Shown piece after piece: positions 24,268 through 34,800 of a stretch of DNA of 64,000 nucleotides (its first letter is position 1; every line of letters starts with the position of its first letter). The stretch spans positions 9,362,001 through 9,426,000 of the forward strand of contig NC_079886.1 of assembly GCF_029227915.1 (NCBI RefSeq), written 5' to 3'. Origin of the DNA: Hydractinia symbiolongicarpus (lineage: Eukaryota > Cnidaria > Hydrozoa > Anthoathecata > Hydractiniidae). The position numbers were made by a program, and so were the translations under genes. Below the pieces are notes generated by a model. It worked only from the letters and a program-made list of their open reading frames with translations. It was not told the origin of the DNA and ran no database searches.

Positions 24268-26300
24268 GTTTTAAAGCTTGGTGTCCGTCTGGCGTTAATT
24301 CGCGTTAATTTCTGCGAGCTAATTTCTGACCTCTGAGTTAATTTTATAAGTTTTTTAAAAAATGTCTCCTTTATAAAACCCGTTGGTATAAATTGAGAAA
24401 CAAAAATGTTGTCAAATAATATGCGAACTTTAATCTTTGCCAAATATTAGGACTTGCTAATTGCGCTAAAATTAGTTCTCGCGAGAATTGAATTTTATTT
24501 TTCAAAAAGTTCTTGCGAAAATTAGTTTTCGCGTTAAAAGTATCGAAAAAGGGTGCTTTAATGAGTCATCGATGTCTTAAGTTGTAATTCTAATTAGCGC
24601 GCCTGCTTAACGCGAATAAAAGCCAGATAAAAACGATTCTTAGAGTCTCTTAATTGGATTCATCTTATATTAAAATATACCCGTGATTCGATAGAAATTA
24701 TGTGCTATTGGTCCCTAAAAAATTTTAAAATTTAATTATTGTTTCTAACTTGAATGATGTTATTAATAGTTTAATAAATCATTGATTTAAATACAAACTT
24801 TGTTATGAATCGACTTATTTCAATTATTTAAATGTTGTGAGCGAAAGAAAAGTGAAAATACCATGAGCTGACGAGATACATTTTCAAAACATTATGCATC
24901 TCGTGATGTCATATTCTTGAACCAGTTTGAACCAAGAAACGCACTGGAAAGGTAGGTTAGGTCTCAGTCTTAATCCCATAGCTGAGATAAACGCCAAGAG
25001 CTTTGGGGACGAGAATGGTTACATCCTACACAGTAATAAATTTAACATGTAAATTTTTTACAAATGTTAAGCGCGCAACAGCTTCACATGTTAACGTTAT
25101 CTGAATACATTATGTATTAACCTCTTTCCCAGGGTCTTGTGGCCACTGAGCTGTTACTACAGACTGGCCAACAATTTTCGCCTCTATCAACTTCATCAAC
25201 AAAACAAAATTCCCTGGGAGCGAGGTTGATTATGTGTATAAAAAATATTTGTGTTTTTTCCACCCCGATCCCACGACTTTCTTGTGTAAAAAGTGAAAAT
25301 GCCCTGGGATCAAGTATGGTTTGCGTATGCAAAAGAATTTTCTCTGAATTTGCATGAAATACAGTAAAGCCTCTCTATGGCAGACACTCTCGGGAAAACA
25401 AAAAAGTGTCCGCTATAGAAAACAGTTTTACAAAATTGGTTCATTTGTTACGTACAGACAGACAACTACATTTTGTGGCAGAAAATATTTCAAAAAATCC
25501 ATGAAAATAATTGTACACAAGTTTATATGAATTGTAACAAAAAATAAAATACCAAACGTTTAAGCAAGCAAAATTTCAACTTCAATGTTCCTATAAAGTA
25601 TATGCTTATATAAAAAAGCGTGTATTTTTGGCTGACTACAATTAGAAATGCTTCAGCTGTGCCATGGATTATATTTAACAAATAATTTACCCGGTGAATA
25701 AAGAATGTGTTTTCCCCTTTTGTACGCAACCGATTTCCATAAGTAAAGTGTCTTAAAATTTGTGCTGTCGTAATATCCGGCTTAATGTTGGTAACCATGG
25801 TGATAACGGGCATCGACGTACAGAAATTTTCTGTCGTCAATATTTCTGCCAAAATTTTCAGAAGACTTTAGAAGTAGCTGAATTTGAAAAAACAACAACA
25901 TCGTTACAAACAGTCAAGTTTGACGGGCAAGTTTGTCATTACGTAACACGATGATGCATTGTTAAGAAATATCATAAGGCTTGGCCTTAGTTTTATTATG
26001 TATACATATGTCTGTTTCATACGTAAAGGATGTTCACGTTTTTTGTTAGTTTCTTACATATACGGCAGAGCATAACATGTAGCTTGTTGTCATTAGACAG
26101 AACTAAACCTAATTATAAACGCGATAAGTTGGAATGTATACTGTCGCATGGAAATCATTGGGAAAGCTTAAAGAGGCATAGGACTTGATAAAGAAAATTT
26201 TTTACGTGCACACCTATTCAGAACTCTGTGCTCTTTGAAATTTACACAGAATCTAAGAGATGTTAGACTGTATTCATTCTTGTCTAATGGTTTTTCGGTA

Positions 26301-26316
26301 TATCTTTTAGATAAAA
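26301..26316 (+). other. Acceptor-like TATCTTTTAG 6 bases before a start codon
   Basis: A pyrimidine-rich tract ending in AG at 26310 is followed by ATAAAA and the ATG at 26317. It fits a spliced-leader acceptor or a 5'-UTR intron acceptor. Confidence 0.4.
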
Positions 26317-26547
26317 ATGGTCGTAGTTGAAATAATCGGCGTAATTGGATTTGCTGGGTTAATATCCGCCTGGGCGGTGTGGATCTATCCCGCCATTCGA
26401 GGTGAGAAAAAAGTAACGCCAAAAACTATGATTTTTACACAAGGTCAATGCGCCATGGCATTGCTACCCAGTGATAAAGATCAGAAAAGAATAGACGCGT
26501 GGAAAGAGAAGTCAAGAAGAATGAAAGCGTCAGGAGAAGATTCATAA
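26317..26547 (+). CDS. Small single-pass membrane protein, unnamed (microprotein 1)
   Basis: 76 residues, one exon. Residues 2-28 form one hydrophobic segment (VVVEIIGVIGFAGLISAWAV and following) ending at YPAIRGEKK; the rest is hydrophilic and basic (KSRRMKASGEDS at the end). Organisation suggests a type III or tail-like single-span protein, but the compartment is unknown. An acceptor-like site 6 bases upstream of the ATG, several AT-rich poly(A)-like stretches after the stop, and a coding-like codon spread support a real gene. It is the first of three small membrane proteins on this strand within 5 kb. I do not recognise the family. Confidence 0.6.
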   Translation: MVVVEIIGVIGFAGLISAWAVWIYPAIRGEKKVTPKTMIFTQGQCAMALLPSDKDQKRIDAWKEKSRRMKASGEDS

Positions 26548-27433
26548 AAAATGATTTAAAAACAGACTTTTAACGACATATATTTACTACTCAATATATC
26601 ATTCCATATTTTCATCTTTATTTATATTTAATTGTAAATATAGTATTCCTGTCCAAGTAAAATGTGTTTTTTTTAAAAAAAATTTCCAAGTGAGCGAAAT
26701 TTTCATTTTAGCAACAATGAAAAAACTTTCTCCCCTTGAAGATCATGTAAATAGTATTATCTTTTATATTGTTGATTTAGCAAGCAACATAACTTGATAT
26801 TTTGATATTTTTTTAACTTTATTTGGCTTGTCTCCAAAATATGGCGAAACAATTTTAACGGTTTGCCTTATGATAAACTTTGAGCATTGTAGCCATTTTA
26901 GATAAGCTGTGACTGCTATTTGCAATTTAGTAAAATACCGAACAACTTTCTTCGTAGCATAATTTTCTGGTCTTTTAATAAATGGTATTCGCGCCAACCT
27001 ATATCAAAAAAACAAAACAAAAACTGCGGGAAAGGAAAGTGGATAAACATCACAGCAGTATTTTAACATTCTTGCATGCATTGTCATGGCGCCATTTTAC
27101 CCAGTCACTTTTAAGTCATGAAATAAAGATGAATTTTTGCTCTTTAGATCATTAGGGCCAAATGAAGAGCTTTTCGAATTCCAGCTAACGTTATTTTTGA
27201 CTTAATGACGTACGACAAAACATTGCTGACGTTTAAGTCAACGCTTCACTTTAACCTTCAATACTGTGAGCCAAAAGTGTATATCGCCGAACAGTAGAGA
27301 ATAATTCATTTAATTAGCTTATAAACAAGTATGCTTCGTTAAGTGCCATTCTAAGGAATCATTTATTTTTAAGTAGCAATAACTCTTTATCAGGAATAAA
27401 TTTTTTATGTCAACGATTGATTTTCGCGGACTG

Positions 27434-27548
27434 AATTTCGCTGGCAAATAAATTTTTGATTTTACTGACAAAAAGCTCCATCTATTCACAAATTAATTTC
27501 GCTGGCAAATAAATTTTTGATTTTACTGACAAAAAGGTCCATCTATTT
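27434..27548 (+). repeat. 61-bp tandem duplication
   Basis: AATTTCGCTGGCAAATAAAT and the bases following it are repeated 61 bases later (27434 and 27495). The units differ at very few positions, such as CTCC versus GTCC, so this is a fairly recent duplication. Confidence 0.75.
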
Positions 27549-28017
27549 AAAAAACGTCAAGCACCTTATCAAAAAACATCTTCGTCTAACAAAATATTCG
27601 TCACCTGGAGAGAAAGGTACCTTTCAATACATGACAGTTTTGCGCGACGTTCGGCGTAGATTTTGGGGATTTTTTTCAAAGTTCAAAAATTTTAAAAAAA
27701 AATGAATCATTTTCCCAAATTTTCAATTTTCGCGGGTGCTAAAATTATGTACGGTATTTTTCATATGCACAAGACACAACTTCATTCTTCCCTCTGTTTC
27801 TTTGTTTATTGTTCGTTCCCAGTTAGAACAAGACGTATGATATACGCAAACAACCTCGCCAAAAAAGTGTATAAAAAGCTGAAGTTAGACACGACATATT
27901 TCGCTATTCGGATAGGCAATAATATTGATAGAAAATTTCTCGAAATTTCAATTTTCGTTAGGTCAGTCTGTAAACACGTCCTCGCGGGCGAGATAGTAAA
28001 AAGAAAAAAAAAGTAAA

Positions 28018-28085
28018 ATAGTTACCAAGATGAGATTCGAACACACGACTACTCCCGTGTCGGTGCTCAGAGAGGCAAAAATTTC
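28018..28085 (-). repeat. tRNA-like sequence, probable SINE head or tRNA pseudogene
   Basis: On the minus strand GTGTTCGAATCTCATCTTGG resembles a tRNA T-arm/B box (GTTCGAATC) after a stem-like GAGCACCGACACGGGAGTAG stretch. The 5' half and acceptor stem do not fold properly, so a functional tRNA is unlikely. A tRNA-derived SINE is the best guess. Confidence 0.4.
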
Positions 28086-28989
28086 CATTCTTGTAGGACA
28101 CATTTGCGTTTTAATACAAGCTCACGAGCTTGTAATAACTTGTTGGAGCGTGGGAAATAAATCTGTTTAATTAATTATTCTGAATTGAGCTTATAAAACT
28201 TAATTGCGTGATAAGAAAAGATCGATTTGACAAAAAAAAAAACGGAATTGTATTTTCAACGTCATGTAGAGGTTGACAATCATGATAATATCCGGATTCT
28301 ATTTCCCAGAATAACTGAGTTTTCAGACATTTGAGAATGTAAATTTTCTCACACCAGTACGTTCGTACCTATTAAAAATGAAAACACATAAAATAAAAGA
28401 AAAAATAAAAGAAAGGAAAAAATAAATAAATAAAATAATAAAAAAAATTATTTTCTGCAGGTCTACTAGATAACTAAAAAGATGTAAGTATTAATATACT
28501 GATATATTTGACAAAATTGATTAAAAAGCATCCAACTTGTCACTCTGTCATACTCATTTGGGTGTGGCACGTTGGTTATGACACTACTGTTGGACATGGC
28601 GAGTAAAATACTCATTAAGTTCTTAATACAAACTTGAAGTAGGAACAAGTCAGATAACATGAATTTCGTGTGAATACTGTTTCGAACACAATTTTGAAAG
28701 GTAAGATTTTAGTAAACAATAATTTGGGTAGTTGTTTTAAAACATCTTTTTTCTCCAGTGACGGTGCTTGTTTACCATTTTGATCGTTTACTCGCCCTTT
28801 ACCTTTTAAAAAACTAGCCTGGATTGGACACACTTAAGCTAAAAAGTAGTTTTTATTGATCAACGGTACATTTAAATTTAATGGCAAAAACGTTTAAGCT
28901 TTAGGAAGATTTTTTCCCCCACGACTCTTTAAGTAACTCAGACCTCTTTAAGACTTTCCTTTAGAAGAAACACATTTTTAAGAAAACAG

Positions 28990-29105
28990 CCTTTAGTCTG
29001 TGAAATAACTCACAGGTTCGCCTGTCAAACATATTGTTTTTTTGCAAGGGTACCAGAATAAAGCTGCACGCTGCCATTTTGAAAACACAAATACGGGTTT
29101 TAATA
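28990..29105 (+). repeat. Interspersed repeat, copy 2
   Basis: It shares the order of 21008-21137: a hairpin-like CTGTGAAATAACTCACAG, GGTTCGCC, then GCCATTTTG and an ATACGGGTTTTAATA tail. Similarity is partial, showing two old copies of one family. Confidence 0.45.
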
Positions 29106-29255
29106 AAGAAGACACAAAGTTAAATACAATTAACCTTTAAATCGCAACGTATCGCAGAAACTAAAAAACCAAATTTGTACATTTTTTTCAGACATATTCA
29201 AACTGAACTCAATCTGAGCTAATATCTGTGTTGTATTTGATCTTTTATAGTAAAA

Positions 29256-29402
29256 ATGGTTCCAGATGGCGTAATTTTATTAATAGTGTCGATGGTATCT
29301 TTCGTGGTATGTGCAAATGCTGCTGTTCGTAAAAAATCAACCCCGACACAAAAAAGAAGGGACACAAGACAGTGTCATAAATTTAAAGAAGAAACAGAGT
29401 AA
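29256..29402 (+). CDS. Very small membrane protein, unnamed (microprotein 2)
   Basis: 48 residues, one exon, too short for ordinary frame finders. MVPDGVILLIVSMVSFVVCA and following residues form one hydrophobic segment (about 5-23); the tail from residue 25 is strongly basic (VRKKSTPTQKRRDTRQ). An acceptor-like TCTTTTATAG ends 5 bases before the ATG, and the stop overlaps an AATAAA. The layout copies microprotein 1: acceptor, short leader, membrane span, charged tail. No family recognised. Support comes from layout alone, so it could be a chance frame. Confidence 0.45.
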   Translation: MVPDGVILLIVSMVSFVVCANAAVRKKSTPTQKRRDTRQCHKFKEETE

Positions 29403-30778
29403 TAAAAATTAAGATGGAGCAATGCAAGAAATTTATTAATAACAAGAATATTTTGGAAAACTTTTGTAGAATTTATTAGGTAATGAAATATATCTGACCT
29501 GCCATTGTTTACAAATCTTTGCGGAATTTTTTTGTACCTCAACGCACACACATTCTTCTTGTAAAACAAAAACCATATAAGGTTGCAACGTTATATCGAA
29601 ATCCATAAACATTTTTCTAAACTCCTGCAATATCTAAAAGGCAATCAATTCATTTTTTAACTACATTCTTTTTAAAAGAGTTCTAATATTTCGTTTATTG
29701 AATGGATTTATTTGACTTGTGTGGTCTGTTGTTTATACTTTCTACCTACAAGAATTAGTACGCCTGTCCATTGTTCTCAATGCAACTTCAAAACATTACA
29801 TCGCACGTAAAGTGGTTTATAATTATACTAGCTTTTCTTCAACTTTGTTGTTAATGGGATAAAAATCTTTTGATGAGAAAAATCATCAGCTTGCACTACA
29901 GCTTTCTGATAAAAAACAGATAAAAAATTCCAGTTTTTAGGAGATTTTCCCAAGTTTTTGAAGGAAATAAAGAGTAACTAATTTGGAGGTTGTTCAATTC
30001 AAATTGCAGTAACTTTTAAAATATAACTCATCATTCTGTTGCAAAATTACTTTCAATTTTTTGTCACATAAAACGTAATAGCAAAAAAAGAATACTATTT
30101 TAAATAATGAATGTCGCCAAAGACAATTTCTAGGAGATTTTAGAAGAAATCAGTATGTTATGTTTGATTGGCTGATTGTGTTTTGTTTGTGTCAACAACT
30201 TTGACATCAATTTTCTTCTACGGCTCACATTGACACACAGAATGGTAGGCCAAATGAAGTGACGAAAGTTGTCAAAAACTAAATAAAATCTTGACGATTT
30301 TAGAGCACGCCCAGCCTAAGTGAATACCTAGGCGGAAGAAAGTTAGCAGTACAAAATAATTCGAACACCAATAACTCAATCTGCTCTGGTGGTATATTCA
30401 AAAGTATTGTTGGAAGACAGAGCTGGTATTTAGCACTGTGCAGGACAATTATCTTTAAAAGTCATGCGTCAAAATTATGCGTCACACATGTCACGTGCAT
30501 TGTCATAATTACTGGGGTGTGACAAGCACACTACTAATGCATCTGTCAGAACAGGACAAGCAGTACAAGTCATTAGTTTCAACAGTAAAGCAAGTCAAAT
30601 ACATTCCTACATGTTTCTTGCAGGATCATCAAAGAATCATTTATTGTAGTAATATTTTTGTAAGGTATGGAATTCAATAAACAATTTGTCTATAGATGCT
30701 TGCTGGAAGATATATGTTCAAACTTAATGAAGGTCTGTTTAAAGTTTTGTTCCACATGCTATATTAGAGAATGTTTTT

Positions 30779-30793
30779 CTTTTTTTAGTCAAG
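30779..30793 (+). other. Acceptor-like T-tract and AG 5 bases before a start
   Basis: TTTTTTTTTAG ends at 30788, followed by TCAAG and the ATG at 30794. Same arrangement as for the two upstream small genes. Confidence 0.4.
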
Positions 30794-31048
30794 ATGATTT
30801 TTGAAAGATTATTCGATGTTGTAGTAGCATTTGCATTATCAATATCAATTTTCTTGGTATGGAAATATGTTGAAAATCGTAAGGTAGAAACGGAAACGAA
30901 AGAAACACAGGTGGCAGACACAGATTGGAAACAGAAGTTGAAGCAGGAAAGCAGGAAAGGAGAAAAAGAGGATCACACGGAAGAAGGTCAACATTTTTAT
31001 CAACAACAACAACAACAACAACAACACCAAGAACAACAACAAGATTAG
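30794..31048 (+). CDS. Small membrane protein with glutamine-rich tail, unnamed (microprotein 3)
   Basis: 84 residues, one exon. Residues 7-24 (FDVVVAFALSISIFLVWK) form one membrane span. A highly charged stretch follows (about 28-66, rich in Lys and Glu, probably helical), then a Gln-rich end (two runs of Gln with a few His/Glu) encoded by CAA repeats. AATAAA occurs about 50 bases past the stop. Its start context and span-plus-charged-tail plan match the two small genes upstream. The CAA run is a microsatellite, so its length probably varies between individuals. Function unknown. Confidence 0.6.
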   Translation: MIFERLFDVVVAFALSISIFLVWKYVENRKVETETKETQVADTDWKQKLKQESRKGEKEDHTEEGQHFYQQQQQQQQHQEQQQD

Positions 31049-31877
31049 CAACAAAAGAAAAAATTGAAAACTTTTTAAGACGAAAAAAATAAGTTTAAAT
31101 AAAGCGATAAAATGTGCTTTAGATAATACTTTTTGCTAGAGATTGGCGAACTTTTCTGATGTAATAGTGAATTTCCTTGCACGCGAAATATTAGGACTTT
31201 TTGCTTCCGCGAAAATCAATTTTTTTTTGCAAAATTAATTCCCTTTCAGTAGCTATCAGTTGTTTTAACAAAGTAGTGGATTCCTCAAATTTTTACAAAA
31301 ACAGATTTCATGTGACGCCAATGAAATATATTTGAAATCTCTGCACTGAAAGTCTTAAATAAATCAGAGAAGCGCGTATGAAAATTCATAAGCTGCTACC
31401 TTGCAATTTGAAAATAAGACATTTTCCACTGAAAATCTTAATTTCTTGACTTTTGCCCTTACTCCCCTGAGCTAAAATTTTACAATTTTTTAGTGGGGTG
31501 TCCATCCTTCACTTGTATTACATATCAAGTGGAACTCGCACGAAGGGAACATTGACGGGGTATAAGTAACTTTTTAAATATCCCTGTTTGTGAATTTAAC
31601 CGCATGACATCCATCCTGCTAACCAAAGTGTTTGACTTTGTCATCATTGCTGAAAAATTTGAGAAAAACTTTTAACATTGAAGTGTGGTAACAACACAAA
31701 TTTTGACCCATCGCAGTATCTTGTGATACCGGTCATGTGAAACTAACCCCTTCTTTAATGTAATATATTTATAAATTCAACTAAATAAATAAAAAAACAA
31801 CGACAGCACAAAATTTATATAATAAGTCAAAAATCTTTTTTTTTTAATTTAATTTTACCTATTTTAATAAATACTAG
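31049..31877. other. Intergenic space between microprotein 3 and ORC4 3' end
   Basis: Convergent gene ends meet here. It contains an AATAAA at about 31097 for the plus-strand gene, a CGCGAAA-type repeat block (31180-31240) and AT-rich DNA. No further gene seen. Confidence 0.5.
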
Positions 31878-34800
31878 CTACGTGTACATATATTCGGCCC
31901 AATTTTTTAACTCTGTCGGACATTCAGGATATTTTTGCAAGGTTTCTTTGATTTGAGAGGAGTCTATCAACATACACATTGGTTTGTACTCCTTCGCAAG
32001 TGAATGGTTAGAGACAGATTCTGTGCATCTCAACAATTCTAACGCTATTAAATGTTCATACGCTTTAAATGTGACAGCTTTGTTGAAACTTTGCATTCCA
32101 GTCGAACGCCGTTTAGAATAAGCTTGATATTCTAAAAAGAAATGACAATTCCTGTAGTACAAAGTCACTAAATTTTAAAGCAACCATATTTTACAGGAAT
32201 TTAATTTCACGGATCGCCAAACAAAGAATCAGATTACCCTATCTTTGCATGCGGCGGAATTTAAATTAAACCAACGGAATACACGTTTCCCGAATTACAT
32301 TATTTTCTAATGCATAATTTTGATGCTATGACTTTAAGATTATATTCAGCATTACTGAATTGGTGTTTGTATAAAACCTAATCTGACATGTGAAAATGCT
32401 TTTTTGGTTGTACAAATGTTACGGTCAAAGCCTTTCAATTTTCGACTTTTCAACCCTTAAAACAGTATTGTAAAAATCTATTTTTTTAAAAAATGCTTGA
32501 TTTAAATAATGTTAGCACGATGCTATACAAAATAAAAAAAATAATCAAATGCACCATCTTGTTTTCGGTGTTGACAGTATGAAGGAATTTCCAAAAACTA
32601 AATTTTAGGAGTTTTTTGACCTTTTTCCAGGAGTGAGGTAAAAACAGGAATATTAATAGGAGAAAAACAATCGCAAACAGCTTGCATAACCAGATGACAC
32701 ACAGTTTTGGTTTCCAGAAATCACCTTTATGGCCACGTGAATTGGGGGTTTTAAACAATCCCCGATGCTTACAAAACAAAATATGTATGCGAATAAACAA
32801 GTGTTACGAAACTGCTTACCGTTGAAGATCATTTCAAAATTAAATGGCTGTCCCTCTCGTCTTTCCACCACGTGTTTCGCAGCAATGATTAGACATAACT
32901 CAAGGATAGACAAACCTAAATATCAGGGTTCTTTTTATAAGCATGACATTTATAAGCATCCGTATATGCTTAAATTTCGTCATTTTTTAAACATATGCTA
33001 AGCATTATGTGAAGCCTAAAGAAAATGCTGTGAAGTTTTTATGTTTTTTGAGTAGTCTTCTTTCTATTTTTTATATCTGAATTAAGCAGTACAAAGTGAG
33101 ATCTAAGTTGTAAATTTTGATGTTCAAAATTTATATACAATACTCTTTTTTCGAATAAGCATATTTTGAGCTTGATCATGTATTTTATATAAACATTTTC
33201 CAATAAATCTTTTTGCCATTAAGCATAACCTAAGGAGAGTTTGGAGCTGAAAAAGCCTGTCTTTTAAGAGTTGTATAGCTATTTTAATGGTGGAGGCGAT
33301 AATGTCAATAACTTTGCAAAAAGTGAAAAAAGTTCAATTTATTCTGACGTTCGGCCACTCCGAGAAATAAAAACGAGAAAAAAGTCTACAGAACAGTAAC
33401 AGTGGTATAGCAGTATTGATCACTAGTGAAAGAAGTATAAAGAAAAAAGATAGTTGATGGCGCTAGCATGTATATTATAAACTTATAAAAAGTCTGAATC
33501 AAATTCCCAATTTTTTTAACATTCCAACATTCGCTAATTTAGGGCTACAATATTAATTTCTTTTTCATTTAGAGTTTTGAGCAAGGGCGTTAAAAAATAT
33601 TTTGAAAAGTCCGATTCTAATGACAATTTATAAAAATATCATTCAAGTTTTCAGCAACTTGATTACGACTTCTGCACTGTTCGCCTTAAAATAAAGTGAG
33701 TAGTCCAAAAAAATGACACATCTAAAAATGCCAATTAAAGTAAGGTAAACTCGCAAGAATTACAGTATAAGAATTTAAAAGGAAAACATCATGAAAACAA
33801 CAAACCATTCAAAACAACAGCTTTTGTATCAGTGTGCAATTTTGAGTATGATGTTGAAATGTCAGTTGATGTGATAAACTTGTGTGAGGACGATATGCTA
33901 CATATAGGAAAAATCTAAAAAAAAACATGGCAACCTAGAGTTTAAATTCTAACATTGACTCACCTTATACAAAGCTTGTTTTAGATACTGACAAACACCT
34001 TATTAATTCTAATCAACACACTTCGAAAATCTATTTCTTGCCAGGGTAAACATAAGCAGAAACATCTGCTAACCAGAATTATTTTCATAGAAAGGTGCGG
34101 TAGTTTAATGCACAAAACACCTTAAAAAAAACCACCACAAATTTTAAGTTTTTTTAGCCCTTCGAACATGGATAAGTGGACACTAGAACGGAAAGGTAAC
34201 CCTTTGGAGTGACCACTAAACTGGTATTATAACCACAACGCTGGTACAGCACTTAATATAAAAGCACAATACTGGTATATAATTCATTCACTTTCTATGC
34301 GTAAGCTCAGTGTATCACTTCGTTTTTAAGTAACAGAACGGTCATATACTTCCGCCTAGGTAAAGTACAATTTTAAGCAGAATCGAATCTGCAACCTTTC
34401 GGACGTAGGCGAGAACCCTAACCATGAAGCTACAAACGAAATATAAATGTTTGCCATGTAAAGATACCATAAGGGTCTTAGAAAAAAATAGGTCGTATTA
34501 TTGTTCCAAAATTGAATTAACATTTCAAATTATCAAATTATTAAAACATACCAATAGCTTGACAACATCACCGATATCCTTTTTGATGTTAAAATGTTTT
34601 TCAAATAGATTGGTAACTGTCGTTTCATCAAGAACATTCTAAACAAACACGTGGTAAAGAAGTAATCTTTTTTTTATCAAGGGAACTGTGAGCATTAAAT
34701 ACTGTGAAGTTGATGTTTTTCAGAATTAATTTTACAGATACTAATATAAAATCAAATTAATGTTGTTGATACTTAATAGTTTGCTTTCTTATTTGTATGA

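Larger units (their letters stand above)
23836..26316. other. Gene-free stretch between mL45 and first microprotein
   Basis: No conserved exon seen. It holds a 14-bp tandem array (24206-24267), CGCGAAAATTAG-type repeat motifs near 24480-24540, CCCTGGGA/GGGGACGAG repeat ends between 25009 and 25310, and at about 25371 one end of a Tigger-like repeat (CAGTAAAGCCTCTCTATGGC) without a clear partner. Confidence 0.5.
26548..29255. other. Gene-free stretch between microproteins 1 and 2
   Basis: No conserved exon seen. It contains a 61-bp tandem duplication (27434-27555), a tRNA-like repeat head on the minus strand (about 28018-28085), an AAATAAA-rich stretch (28380-28450) and part of an interspersed repeat (28990-29105). 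Confidence 0.5.

Noticed and set aside
25371-25440. Complete Tigger-like element beginning CAGTAAAGCCTCTCTATGG
   Set aside because: Only one end could be found; no matching inverted end or second TA flank in the next 2 kb.
28018-28085. Functional tRNA gene on the minus strand
   Set aside because: Only the B-box half fits; acceptor and D stems do not pair.
33953-34010. Candidate missing ORC4 exon on the minus strand bounded by TTAG and GTGAG
   Set aside because: The frame required by the neighbouring phases contains a stop codon and the translation does not resemble ORC4.
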